A stretch of 64,000 nucleotides of DNA from CAWEBF01 sp963807235 (lineage in GTDB: Bacteria > Acidobacteriota > Vicinamibacteria > Vicinamibacterales > UBA2999), in NCBI GenBank assembly GCA_963807235.1, contig CAWEBF010000002.1:1-64000 (forward strand), given 5' to 3'. This document shows positions 17,703 through 27,717 of the stretch, piece after piece. Both the position numbers and the translations under genes were made by a program. The notes below the pieces were generated by a model. It saw nothing but the letters and a program-made list of their open reading frames with translations. It ran no database searches and was not told the origin of the DNA. Every line of letters starts with the position of its first letter. The stretch's first letter is position 1.

Positions 17703-18275
17703 CACCCGCGTCACGGTTGGCGGCCTGTTCGGGATGGGACCCGGCGGCGTGTCGTCCGACCAGTTGCCGGATCTCGGCGACCACCGAGGCCTACGCGCGG
17801 CTGCAGGAACAGCTGCAGGACAAGGCCGGCACGGCCTGGAAGATGATGCAGAGCAACATGGGCCAGCATCTCGGCCGGCTGCTCGACATCGACGTGGTCG
17901 GGCGTGCTGGTGGAGGGATGGAACAAGACGCGCGAGCTGCGCAAGTATCGCGACGAAGCCGCCTATCCGCCCGACGAAGTCATTGTCGTCGCGCTGTCGA
18001 AGCACAAGCTCGAGTCGAAGCACACGCCGCATCTGGAGCTGGTGGTCGCGGACCGGCCGATCGGTAAACTGCACTTCCAGATCGACCTGGCCCTGGCGAT
18101 CGACGGCGCGCAGCTGACCATCCAGGGTGGGCGCATCAAACGCATCGCCACGGGCAAGACATCGGGCACCGGCACGATCCGTTGCGAAGGTGCGATCGTG
18201 GGGCAGAAGGAACAGAAGCTGGGCGCCCTTCCGGGGACGATCGACCTGGGGAATGGCATACCCATTCCCGGGTAG
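17695..18275 (+). CDS. Hypothetical protein translationally coupled to the PASTA gene, frameshifted
   Basis: ATG at 17695 lies within the end of the PASTA gene. Three frames join: MSSTRVTVGGLFGMGPGGVS; then TTEAYARLQEQLQDKAGTAW; then LVEGWNKTRELRKYRDEAAY to a stop at 18275. Indels lie near 17775 and 17900 and the joined product is about 190 residues. The C-terminal part (HTPHLELVVADRPIGKLHFQ, IDLALAIDGAQLTIQGGRIK) looks like a beta-sandwich; no signal peptide is visible. Probably works with the PASTA protein. No family recognised. Confidence 0.65.
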
Positions 18276-18276
18276 A

Positions 18277-19051
18277 TCAGCCAGGCCAAGGCAAAAGGCG
18301 AAAGGTCAAAGGCTGCAAATCCGGCAAGAACTTAGGAGGCCTGGAGCCCTGTAGCCTGGAGCCTGGAGCCGGGACCGGCCGAATGCTCATCCGATACCCG
18401 ATCCACGTCAACAGCATCCCCACCAGCTCGGTCACGTACAACACTTCCACGTGCCCCATGCGCGTCGCGGTCCCGCCGATGCCCGGCAGGATGGCGCCGA
18501 TCGGCGATGAGCACGTTCGCCCACATGCGGTGGCGCGTAGAAGGATCGCCGCTGTAGCGCAGCGCCGACAGCACCGCGCCGCCGATCAGGAACACCACGG
18601 CGTAGAGATTCACCACCGGGCTGAACATCCGCACCCACTGCCAGCCGAGCACGCGGCCGCTGACAGCCGATGCGTCTCGACGGCGGCATAGTCGATCGGT
18701 GACAGGTAGACCGCCACCGTGGCCACGCGCCACGTAGGTCAGGAGCAGCGCCGTCAGCGCGTGCGCCACGCGGCGCGAGAGCAGCAGGTACACCGTGCCT
18801 TGCGCGAGCGGTGCGCCGCCGAGGAGCGCGCCCGAGACGTACCACGCGCGGAAGACGGGCTCGCGCCACCCGAGCAGCGTCGTGGCCGCTTCCGTGGCCG
18901 TGCCGACGCCGTAAGTGGCGATGCCGATCGCCCACCACAGCAGGTGCAGGCGATCGGGAAAGCGGCGGTAGCGACGGTAGATCTCGAGCGAGAACGGGAT
19001 AGCGAGGAGAGTCGTGAGGATGGGGATGAAGTGGACGAAAGAGGAACTCAT
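18277..19051 (-). CDS. Integral membrane protein, frameshifted
   Basis: From ATG 19051: MSSSFVHFIPILTTLLAIPF, then EIYRRYRRFPDRLHLLWWAI and HALTALLLTYV. After indels near 18710 and 18510 come VNLYAVVFLIGGAVLSALRY and VTELVGMLLTWIGYRM. About seven hydrophobic helices in ~250 residues make it an inner-membrane protein of unknown role. The C-terminal ~25 residues (PAPGSRLQGSRPP...) are translated heptamer repeat, and the original stop was probably upstream of it. Both ends of the gene carry heptamer arrays. Confidence 0.6.
18283..18372. repeat. Heptamer array element, two arms
   Basis: The left arm (to 18317) has five units with a GGC core (GGCAAAA type). After a ~19-nt spacer the right arm (18337-18372) has five GAGCCTG-type units with one inserted base. 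The arms share only the GGC/GCC core. It starts 8 bp after the stop of the 17695 gene and reads into the C-terminal end of the opposing membrane-protein frame. Confidence 0.75.
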
Positions 19052-19124
19052 GGCTTCAGGCTCCGGGCTCCAGGCTCCAGGGAGGCTCCGGGCCTGTGGC
19101 CTGGGGCCTGACGCCTGGGGCCTA
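19051..19124. repeat. Heptamer array element, two inverted arms, gene-less
   Basis: The left arm (19051-19089) holds five AGGCTCC-type units with a 4-bp interruption. The right arm (19090-19124) holds five in-phase GGGCCTG-type units. The last three bases of the fifth unit (CTA) form the TAG stop codon of the minus-strand TonB receptor gene, and the first base touches the start codon of the membrane-protein gene. Confidence 0.9.
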
Positions 19125-21773
19125 GAACGCTCCTACGTTCACGCCGACCGTAAAGCTCCGGCCTCGAGCAGGCGCGAACTGAAAATGCTCCCGATAGTAC
19201 TTGTCCGCCAGATTCTCGAACGCGAAGGTCACGCCCAGCCGGTCGCGGCCGCGCGTGAAGTTGATGCCCCAGGCCAGGCGCTGCACGGCGAAGCCGTCCA
19301 GCGACATCAGGTCCTGCGGGATGATGAACGGCGACTCCAGCAGCGTGCGCGCCACGCGCGTCACGTCGCCCTGGGATCGCACGCCGTATTCGGCCCACCA
19401 GCGCCCCTTCGGCTCGGTGTAGCGCCCCGAGAACACGACCTTGATCGGCGTGATGTCGTCGAACGGCGTGTCGTCGTAGGACGCGCCCGTGCGCGGGTCG
19501 GTGGCTTCGGTGATGGTGCCGCGCATGAACGCGCCTGACGCTGACAAGGTCACGATCCCATAGCGCGATACCAGCGGCGCGTCGGCGGAAAGCTCCAGGC
19601 CGTTGACCCGCACGTCGGCGAAGTTGACGGTCTGCACCAGCGCGCCGCCGGGCGTGGTGGCGACCACCAGGTCCTGCACGATGAAGTTCTTGTACTGGTT
19701 CACGAACACGTAGGCGCCGCCCGTGACGCCGCCGGCCGCGAATTTGGTGCCGACGTCGAAGTTCACACCCGTTTCCGGCTTCACGTTGATGTTGGGCGCG
19801 ATGCTGCCGGTGGTGGCTGGCCCGGCGAAGAGCAGCTCTTCGAGGTTGGGATGACGATAGCTGCGGCCGATGCGGATGAACGGGTTGACGCGTCCCGACG
19901 GGTTCACCACCAGGCCGATGTCGCCCGTGAGCGCCTGGCGGGCCACGGTCACGCCGTTGGGATCGGGCAGCGAGCTCGGGATCGATCGCCGGCACCGCGC
20001 CGGCGACCACCGACGCGACGGAATAGCCCTCGGTCGCCTCGCTGTTCAAATTGTAGAAGTCGCCACGCAGGCCGCCGATCACCGACAGCTGTGGCCGCAC
20101 CCGCCACTCGTCCTGGATGAACACCGCGACGTCGCGCAGGCTGGCGTCCGGCACACGGACGGGGCGCGCGATCGAGAGCGGTCCCAGCTGGAGAAACAAC
20201 GGGAACACAGTGGCGGCCGGACCGCGCGGGCCGAGCGCCACCTGGCCCACCATCGACGTCCTGGTGGTGGTCAGGCGTTCGTCGCTGCTGCGATCGCGGT
20301 AGAAGGTCAGGCCGGTCGTGACCACGTGGTTCGTGGCGGGTGTCAGTACGGCCTGCAGATCGATGCCAGGCGTCCACACACGCTGTTCGGTTTCCGAGAG
20401 CACGTCGAGCCGCATGACCGCGATCGGAAAGAACGTGATCGCCGTGGGCGCCGGGAACTGCACCGGCAGCAGGTTCCGCAGCAGCCGCTCGGTGCGCTGG
20501 TAATAGGCGGTCAGCGAGAGGTTCGCCAGCCACGGTGTGACGGCCTGGGCCTCGTAGCGCCCCGACACCTTGTCGAGATTGCTGTGCGGCAGTGAGGTGG
20601 CGTTGAAGAAGTAGGGCTGGGAGAAGTCTGGGAACCCGATGTCCTTCATGTGGCGGCGCTGATAGCGACACGCAGGCTGCGATTCTCGGCCAGCTTGACC
20701 AGCCCGGTCGCTGACACGAAGTTGCCGCTCGCCTGCGAGTTGGGCACCGTGGCATCGGTGCGGACGTACGGCGCGTTGAACGGGTCGGGGAACGCGCCGA
20801 AGCGCAGGCCGGCGGCGCCGAAGTTGTCGTCGATGGTGTCGCCGCGTCGAATCCGGCCCGACGTGAAGAACGGGCGCGTGTCCTCCACGTCGAGATCGCC
20901 CGCCTCGTAGTCGTCGAACGCCTCCGCGCCACCCTGCACCCGTACGGCGTACTTGGGCGTCGTGACGCCAAGGGTCAGCGTGCCGCGGCGGCCGTTCTCG
21001 TTCGAGCTGTAGTAGCTGTTGAAGCCGTACAGCCACCGCGTGGCGGGCGAGAACGTGGGTTCGTTGGTGATGATGTTGATGGTGCCGGCCAGCGCGTCCG
21101 ATCCGTACAGCAGCGTGCCCGCGCCGTTGACGATCTCGATGCGCTGCACCGCGTCGGGCGGCACCAGACCCACTTCGGCGCCGGTGCGATTGGTGGCCTG
21201 GCGGGCGGTGTTCAGGCGTTCGCCGTCGATCAGGATCAGCATGCGGGTCGAGTCCAGCCCGCGCAGGCGGGGCCGCACGCCGAAGGGACCGTTCCCGACC
21301 TGCGTGATGTTGGCCACACTGGCCAGCGCCTCGCCTGTCGAGACCGGGTTGGCCTGTTCGATCGCGGCGGCGGTCAGCGTTTCGACGTGCAGCGGAATCT
21401 GCCGGATCTCGCGGTCACTGCGCGCGGCCGTCACGCTCACGTCGGCGGTCAAGCCGCCCAGATCGAGCTGCACGGCCATCTCGATGGCCTGGTCCGGCAG
21501 CTCTGCGACAACCGTCCGGGCCGCTTCAGCGAAGCCGCTCCGGGTCACGACCAGCAGAAAGCTCCCGGCGCCCGGGGCGGTCAGCGAATAGCGACCGTTG
21601 GCGTCGGTCTGGGCTTCTGTTTCCTGCCCGGTGGCCGCGGCGCGCAGCACCACGCGCGCGCCCGCGAGCGGTGCACCGGTTCCGTCGGTCACGACGCCGC
21701 TGACCGTGGCGGCCAGGAGGGGAGCCGCCCACAGGATCAGGGCGGCGACGAATGACAACACTTGCGTACGCAT
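19122..21773 (-). CDS. TonB-dependent outer-membrane receptor, frameshifted
   Basis: From ATG 21773: signal peptide MRTQVLSFVAALILWAAPLL, then a carboxypeptidase-regulatory-like beta domain (VSGVVTDGTGAPLAGARVVL). The plug domain follows (IEQANPVSTGEALASVANIT, RPRLRGLDSTRMLILIDGER, IEIVNGAGTLLYGSDALAGT) and then a beta-barrel ending FTVGVNVGAF with the terminal aromatic residue needed for outer-membrane assembly. Breaks near 20650 and 19955 split it; joined length is about 880 residues. It imports an unknown ligand using TonB energy. A REP-like double hairpin (21793-21860) lies in its 5' untranslated region. Confidence 0.88.
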
Positions 21774-21792
21774 CACGTTGACAACTCCACAC

Positions 21793-21860
21793 GCCCGCAC
21801 GACCGGGGTGGCGGTGTGCGGGCAATCAGACAACTGCTCGTCGCGAGGCCAAGCCTCGAG
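21793..21860. repeat. REP-like double-hairpin repeat, copy 1
   Basis: Stem GCCCGCAC/GTGCGGGC (21793-21823), spacer AATCAGACAACTGC, then the small stem CGAGGC/GCCTCG (21844-21858). The GGGCAATCAGACA core and the second stem match the copies at 42317 and (inverted) 44447. It lies just upstream of the TonB receptor start. Confidence 0.65.
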
Positions 21861-21876
21861 GGGGGACGCAGGCTTG

Positions 21877-22341
21877 CTAGGCTGGAGGCGGGCGCGGCAG
21901 GAAGCCGCTGATGACGACGTGCGGCAAGGCGCCGGCGAGCTGCGTTGGTCTGGGAAGCGGCCCACGGGAATCGATCGAGAGGCGCCGGCTTCGGCAGATG
22001 CGGGTGAACGCGATCGCCAGCGCCAGCCCCAGTGCCGCGCCAGTGATCTGGATCGCAACGGCGGAGACTTCAGCCGGCAACGGCGCCCCCGGTCGCACGG
22101 AGTCTGCCAGAGCCGGCCCATGGAGGACGGCCGCGAGCACCCAGAGTGCCGTGGCCCGGCGGCCTCGAAGCGACACTCCGTGCTTGTGCAGGAAAAAGAG
22201 GCCGCCGACGAGGCTGAACGCCAGCAGCCAGCGAAGGGACGCCTCGTACTCCAGCTGCCCGGTCCATGCCTGCTTGCCCAGCAGCCACACGTGAAAAGCG
22301 GCGAGCAGGGTGCCCGCGACGGCTATTACTGGGGCAAACAC
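21877..22341 (-). CDS. Hypothetical membrane protein
   Basis: 154 residues with hydrophobic helices at the N-terminus (MFAPVIAVAGTLLAAFHVWL), around residues 38-52 (LRWLLAFSLVGGLFFLHKHG) and 90-110 (AVAIQITGAALGLALAIAFT), then a basic tail. No domain recognised. It lies between the ankyrin gene and the TonB receptor on the same strand; its start is 41 bp from the ankyrin stop. Confidence 0.55.
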   Translation of the reverse strand: MFAPVIAVAGTLLAAFHVWLLGKQAWTGQLEYEASLRWLLAFSLVGGLFFLHKHGVSLRGRRATALWVLAAVLHGPALADSVRPGAPLPAEVSAVAIQITGAALGLALAIAFTRICRSRRLSIDSRGPLPRPTQLAGALPHVVISGFLPRPPPA

Positions 22342-22382
22342 GACGGGGCATTGTACCGCGCCACCGTCGAGCTGGCTTCCGG

Positions 22383-23819
22383 CTAGTTCTTGGCGAGAAT
22401 CGCGACGAGGTCGCGCAGGTCCTTCCGGCTGGCCTTGGCGGCTTCGAGCGGCGTGAGCCCGCGCTTGTTACGCGCGGCCTGGCTGGCGCCTTTGGCGAGC
22501 AGGTGACGGACGATCGCAGGCGAACCGCGGCCGGTGACGGCCACGTGCAGGGCGGTGTCGCCCTGATCGGTCGCCGCGTCGAGCGGAACGCCCAGGCTCA
22601 CCAGCAGGTCGATCGCGCGCGTGGCGTCCTCCTCGGTACCCTGATCGTAGGAGGGCGCCGCCGGGCTGCCGTCGCGCCAACCGAGGCCGGCCGCGAGCAT
22701 CAGCGTGGTGGCCTGATTCGCCAGTCGCGCCTGCGGATCGGCGCCGGCCGCCAGCAACAGCCGCATCACCTCGACGTCGCCCGACTTGGCGGCGCGCATC
22801 AGCGGCGTGGCGCCCTTGCCCAGCGCACCGTCGCCGAACGTGTGATGTCGCTGGAAGATGGGCGCCTTCAGTGCCGCGTTCGGGTTGGCCTTGCGCTCCA
22901 GCAGGCGGCGCACGACATCCACCGCCGTCAGCGTGCCCGAGGGCTTGGGGTTGGGCCGGCCATGGCCGATCGCCAGCCTGTGCATGTCCACCGCCGCGTA
23001 CAGCGGCCCCATGCCGGCTTCGTTGTCCACGACGTTGGGGTCCGCGCTCGCGTCCAGGAGCTGCACGGCCGTGTCGTAGTGGGCGTTGATGATGGCCACG
23101 ACGAGCGCCGTGGCGCCGTCGGGGTCGGTTTCGTCCAGCGTCGCACCCGCCGCGACCAGCGCGCGCGCCGCATCCTGCGCGTTCTGGCGCGCGGCGTACA
23201 TGAGCGGCGTCCAGCTGCCCAGCGAGAGCACCGATTGGCCGGTGCGGCGTCTCGGAAACGCCTGCGTGGCCGAGCGCACGTCTGGAGACGCGCCCGCGGC
23301 CACCAGCACGCGGACAGCTTCGGCATGGTTCTCGGCCGCGGCCCAATGCAGCGCCGTTTCCCCGTACAGCTTCTCGGCGGCGTGCACGTTAGCGCCGGCC
23401 TCGATCAGGATCCGCAGCACGTCGGGCACGCCGGTGCGCGCCGCCGTCATCAGCACCGTCTCACCTTCGGGCAGCACGGCGTTCGGGTCCGCACCCGACG
23501 CGAGGAGTTGTTTGGCGATCGCGGCGTCGCCGTTCACGGCCGCGAGCTGCAGCGGCGTGACGCCGTAGCGATTGGCAGCGCGCGCGTTCGCGCCAGAAGC
23601 GAGCAGCTTCCGGACCGTCTCGCCGTTTCCAGCCCGGACGGCCAGATGAAGTGCGGTTGTGCCCGTGGCGTCAGCGGCGTTCGCGGGTTTGGCGGTGCCG
23701 CGCTGCGCGTCCGCTGCGATCGGCAGCGTGAGCATGACGCCAAGCAGGGTGGTGAGTCCCCACGAGGCCTGGAGCCCGGAGCCTGGAGCCCGGAGCCTGT
23801 CGAATAGCCGTCGTGTCAT
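22383..23819 (-). CDS. Secreted ankyrin-repeat protein (paralogue)
   Basis: Using ATG 23819 (MTRRLFDRL), 478 residues: an N-terminal leader, a hydrophobic signal segment (LTTLLGVMLTLPIAADAQ) and about ten ankyrin repeats (TTALHLAVRAGNGETVRKLL, GVTPLQLAAVNGDAAIAKQL, GETALHWAAAENHAEAVRVL). It starts 7 bp after the DUF1552 stop, so it is the last gene of a DUF1592-DUF1552-ankyrin operon. The codons between MTRRLF and the hydrophobic segment are a translated heptamer array (23765-23799), which puts RAPGSGLQAS in the signal-peptide n-region. A shorter start inside the signal segment is possible. Confidence 0.85.
   Translation of the reverse strand: MTRRLFDRLRAPGSGLQASWGLTTLLGVMLTLPIAADAQRGTAKPANAADATGTTALHLAVRAGNGETVRKLLASGANARAANRYGVTPLQLAAVNGDAAIAKQLLASGADPNAVLPEGETVLMTAARTGVPDVLRILIEAGANVHAAEKLYGETALHWAAAENHAEAVRVLVAAGASPDVRSATQAFPRRRTGQSVLSLGSWTPLMYAARQNAQDAARALVAAGATLDETDPDGATALVVAIINAHYDTAVQLLDASADPNVVDNEAGMGPLYAAVDMHRLAIGHGRPNPKPSGTLTAVDVVRRLLERKANPNAALKAPIFQRHHTFGDGALGKGATPLMRAAKSGDVEVMRLLLAAGADPQARLANQATTLMLAAGLGWRDGSPAAPSYDQGTEEDATRAIDLLVSLGVPLDAATDQGDTALHVAVTGRGSPAIVRHLLAKGASQAARNKRGLTPLEAAKASRKDLRDLVAILAKN
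23765..23799. repeat. Heptamer array, single arm, inside the ankyrin leader
   Basis: Five exact in-phase units of GAGCCTG type (GAGCCCG alternating with GAGCCTG). It lies within the first 20 codons of the ankyrin gene and keeps the frame open because 35 bp plus flanking bases add no stop in this phase. Confidence 0.85.
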
Positions 23820-23826
23820 CCGTCGG

Positions 23827-25152
23827 CTACAGCGACACCCGCCCGTTACTTTCTCCGAATCGCTCGAGTCGCACGTCGAACAGATCCGCAACGCTCAGCC
23901 ACAGGTTCGCCACCGGCGTCCAGTCGGGCGCCACGACAAAACGGTTGCCCTTGATCTTTCCGCCCAGCCCGCCCACCGTGGCGAGCGGCAGCGGATAGGC
24001 GGAGTGGGCCTGGCCGTCGCTCATGCCCGCGCCGAAGGCGATGAGCGAGTGATCCAGCACCGACCCGTCGCCGTCGGGCGAATTGGCCAGCCGGTCGACG
24101 AAGGTGGCGAACAGCTTCGCGTAGTGCGCGTTGATCTTCGCGTGCTGCTCCATCTTCTCGGCCTGGCCGCCGTGATGCGAGACGTCGTGGTGGGGCATGG
24201 CGATGCCCAGCTCCGGATACGTGCGCTGGCTGGCTTCGCGGCCCATCATGAAGGTGAAGATGCGCGTGATGTCGGCCACGTACGCCACGGCCAGCAGGTC
24301 GAACATCAACGCCGTGTGTTCTTCGAAGGTCGCCGGCACGCCGAGCGGGGCTTCAACCGCCGTCACGTCGCTCGCGTTCTTGGCTTCCGTTCTCTCGATG
24401 CGGCGCTCGATCTCCCTGACGTGGTCGAGGTAGTCGCCCAGCCGCGCGCTGTCCTGCGCCGGCAGGCGGCGCCGCAGTTCCGCGGCCTCCTCGGCAATCG
24501 AGTCCAGGATGCTGCGGTTCTCGCGCATGCGGGCCAGCCGCTGCGCGGCGGTGCCGGCGCGGCCGAACATGCGCTCGAACGCCACGCGCGGATTGATCTC
24601 CATCGGCAGCGGCGCGGTCTCGCCGGCCCACGAGATCGTGTTCATGTAGGTGCAGCTGTAACCCGGGACGCAGCCGCCGATGTAACCGGAGAAGTCCTCG
24701 GTGGCAAACTCCAGCGAGGGAAACGGCGTGTCCTGGCCGATCTCCTTGGCGAGCACCTGATCGATCGTGACGCCGAGCCGGATGTCCTCGGCCTCGGTCT
24801 GCTTGGCCACGACGCCGCTCAGCCAGCCCGCCGAGCTGACCGCGTGATCCGTTGCCGTCAGCGCGCCGGCGCGCGACAGATTCCCCACCACGTTCATTCG
24901 CGATCGGAACTTTTCGAGCGGCGACAGGATCGGCGTGAGCTCCAGGCCCGCCTCTGCCGGCTTGGGCATCCAGTGGGGCATGGTGGCGCCGTTGGGGAAG
25001 TAGACGGCCCCGAACCGCAGCGTCGGCTTCGCGGGCGTCTGGGCCAGCGCCGTCGCGGCGGGGACCATCGACTCGAGAAACGGCAGCGCCACCGCGCTTC
25101 CCATGCCGAGGAGGAACGTTCGGCGTGGGAGGGATGTCTTGGTGATGAACAT
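23827..25152 (-). CDS. DUF1552 secreted protein (paralogue)
   Basis: 441 residues from ATG 25152: MFITKTSLPRRTFLLGMGSA, a twin-arginine-type leader (LPRRTFLLG). It is collinear with the 4834 gene: FGAVYFPNGATMPHWMPKP, FERMFGRAGTAAQRLARMRE, REIERRIERTEAKN, MPHHDVSHHGGQAEKMEQHA and LIAFGAGMSDGQAHS. Second member of the DUF1592-DUF1552-ankyrin operon; the function is as uncertain as for the first copy. Confidence 0.9.
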   Translation of the reverse strand: MFITKTSLPRRTFLLGMGSAVALPFLESMVPAATALAQTPAKPTLRFGAVYFPNGATMPHWMPKPAEAGLELTPILSPLEKFRSRMNVVGNLSRAGALTATDHAVSSAGWLSGVVAKQTEAEDIRLGVTIDQVLAKEIGQDTPFPSLEFATEDFSGYIGGCVPGYSCTYMNTISWAGETAPLPMEINPRVAFERMFGRAGTAAQRLARMRENRSILDSIAEEAAELRRRLPAQDSARLGDYLDHVREIERRIERTEAKNASDVTAVEAPLGVPATFEEHTALMFDLLAVAYVADITRIFTFMMGREASQRTYPELGIAMPHHDVSHHGGQAEKMEQHAKINAHYAKLFATFVDRLANSPDGDGSVLDHSLIAFGAGMSDGQAHSAYPLPLATVGGLGGKIKGNRFVVAPDWTPVANLWLSVADLFDVRLERFGESNGRVSL

Positions 25153-25169
25153 CTAGATCCTTATACGCT

Positions 25170-25267
25170 AATTCACAATTCACAATTCAAAAGTCAAAAA
25201 TCGGGGCCGGAACTGCATTTCCGGTCTTACTTTGTGACTTGTGCATTTGAATTTTGCATTGTGAATT
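25170..25267. repeat. Heptamer array hairpin, AATTCAC type, AT-rich
   Basis: The left arm 25170-25204 is five in-phase units (AATTCAC twice, then variants). The right arm 25233-25267 is five in-phase units of the complementary GTGAATT type. Between them is a 28-bp GC-rich loop with an inner stem CCGGAA/TTCCGG. The right arm is followed at once by TCA (25268-25270), a potential TGA stop for the upstream minus-strand gene. AT-rich sequence like this is exceptional in this GC-rich window. Confidence 0.9.
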
Positions 25268-27683
25268 TCATGATCCCCCGCGGTCCGCATCAAGAACGGT
25301 GCGCTTTCGACGATCCCATACACCACCGCGGAAAACCGGTATCCCTTCGCCGCGGCATCGCGGCCGATCTTCCTCACGGTCGGCATGTCCTCGTGCCCCA
25401 GGCCACGGCCGAGCGCGTAGATCATCAGCTTCTCGGTCAGCGTGCCCACGAACACGTCGGGGCGGCGGAGCAGCGCCTGCCGCAGCTCCACCACGCCGTT
25501 GACCACTGTGCCGTCGGTCAGCAGGCCCGACGCGTCGATTGCCGCGCCGCCGTCGCGCGTGCGCCACGCCCCCACGGCGTCCAGGTTCTCCATCGCGAAG
25601 CCGATCGGATCCATTGCTCGGTGGCAGCTGGCGCACGAGGGACTGGCGCGATGCACCTCCATGCGCTCGCGTACGGTCTTCGGCGCCGCGCTGGCGGCCG
25701 GTTCGAGGGCGGGTACGTTGGCCGGAGGTGGGGGTGGCGGCGTTCCCAGCACGTTTTCCAGAATCCACTTCCCGCGCAGCACGGGCGCGGTGCGGTCCGC
25801 GTGCGAGGTCGCCAACAGGATGCTGCCCTTGCCCAGGAGCCCGCGGCGCGCGTCGTCGGTCAACGAGACGCGGCGGAAGTGGCTGCCGTAGACGTTGGGG
25901 ATGCCGTAGTGGCGCGCCAGCCGTTCGTTCACGAACGTGTAGTCCGCCGTCATCAGATCCAGGACGCTGCGGTCCTCGCGCATCACCGATTCGAAGAAGA
26001 GCTCGGCTTCGCGGCGGAAGCCCGTGCGCAGGTCGTGATCGAAATCGGGGAACTCGTCGGAGTTGGGCGCGATGGTCTGCAGGTTGCGCAGGTGCAGCCA
26101 CTGGCCCGCGAAGTTGTCGACCAGTGCCTGCGACCGCGCGTCAGACAACATGCGCCGCACCTGCCCCGCGCGAACGGCGGGATCGCGCAGGCGCCCCTGC
26201 TCGGCAAGCGAGAGCAGCGTCTCGTCGGGAATGCTGCTCCACAAGAAGAAGGAGAGGCGCGTCGCGAGCTCCAGATCGCTCACGCGGTAGGCGCTCCCAG
26301 GGGCCGCGCCGGCCGGGTCGTTTTCCGTGCGGAACACGAACGAGGGGCTGGCGAGGATGCGGCGCAGCGCCAGCTGGATCCCGGTCTCGAAGCCTGATTT
26401 TCTCCCGGCCTTCGCGGTAGAACGTCAGCAGTCGCGTCACGTCGGCGCGAGTCACGGGGCGGCGGTACGCCCGGCGCGCCAGCGCCGACAGGATCTGCGT
26501 CGCGCACGCGGTCTCCGAAGTGGCGCCGGCCGACGGACGGCAGGTCAGGATGCGCCTGCGGCTCGGTGTGTCGCCGGGTCCGGTGGGGCTGAACGGGCCG
26601 GCCACGGTCAGCGTCTCGAGGTGCGGACGGCCGGTGGAGTCGTAGGTGCCCGAGTTGCTGCGCACGAACGGCCGCAGGCGGTTGGTGCCCGCGCCTGACT
26701 TCTGGATGAACGCCGCCGTCACCAGTCGCGGCCCGGCCTTCACCGGCACGCGCACTTTCAGCCGTGCATCGATGGCGTCGGATCGGTCGGTGATGCTGGC
26801 GTCGCCGCCACCGCCCGCGTCCTGAGGCCCGCCCACCGTACCGAGGAAAATCCGCGCGCCGTCGATCGCGATCTCGATCTGGTGCGGATGCTCCAGGCCG
26901 CGGATGGCCTCGAGGTTCGTGCGGAAGAGCGACAGCGTGAATTCGTATTCGCCGTCCAGCGGAAAGGTGTGCGGGACCGCCAGGCCGCCCACCGTGCCGA
27001 AGGGCAGACCCTCGATATGCCGATCCTGCGACTGGTCGCCGCGCACGTGATACGTCTCGGCGCCGGCGGCGGTGGCGGGATCGCCCATCGCCAGCGCGCT
27101 GACCCGATCGGCGGCGTCGAGATACCGCTCGATGAGCGCGGGCGACACCACCAGCAGATCGCCCACGTTGTCGAAGCCGAAGGCCGCGTCGTCGGCGGGC
27201 AGCAGCGACCGGACATCCACCCGCAGGTCCAGCAGATCGCGCACCGCGTTGGCGTACTCCGCCCGATTCAGGCGACGCAGCAGCGGCCGTCCCGGGTTGA
27301 CCGGTGCCGCGCGATCCAGCTCCGCCTCCAGCCATCCCGTCAGCCGCAGCGCGGCCGCCGGCTCGGGACGCGGCATGCCGGGCGGCGGCATGGTGCCCGT
27401 CTTGAGCTTGCGGACAACCTTTTCCCAGCGTTCGGCGTCCGGGGCCACGCGGGCGGGATCGAGATCGGCCAGCGACAGACCGCCAGCCTGGGCGCGGGCG
27501 TTGTGGCAGGTCACACAGGTCCTGATCGAGCGTGCGCCGGACGGTTTGCGTCGCGGTGTCAGCGCCGGCGGCAGCCGGGCCTTGCGGCCCCGCGACCTGT
27601 GGTCGCGCGGCGGCCTGCGGCAGCGCGGCCGTCATCGTCACGGCCCAGATTCCGGCGGCGGCCCACGGCTCCCATCCCCTCAT
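25180..27683 (-). CDS. DUF1592/DUF1588 cytochrome c protein (paralogue), frameshifted
   Basis: From ATG 27683 (MRGWEPWAAAGIWAVTMTAA, signal-like), with breaks near 27520 and 26400. Heme motif CVTCH at 27520, KTGTMPPPGMPRPEP, DUF1587 (RRLNRAEYANAVRDLLDL), DUF1595/1592 (ARRAYRRPVTRADV; DLELATRLSFFLWSSIPDET), DUF1588 (CASCHRAMDPIGFAMENLDA, second heme) and DUF1585 (LTEKLMIYALGRGLGHEDMP). The last ~30 residues (GDHEIHNAKFKCTSHKV...) are translated AT-rich heptamer array. An indel in the C run at 25275-25279 would restore a TGA at 25268-25270 exactly at the array edge. First gene of its operon. Confidence 0.85.
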
Positions 27684-27717
27684 GTGTCGACAACCATGGA
27701 TTTTACGCGAGCCCTCT

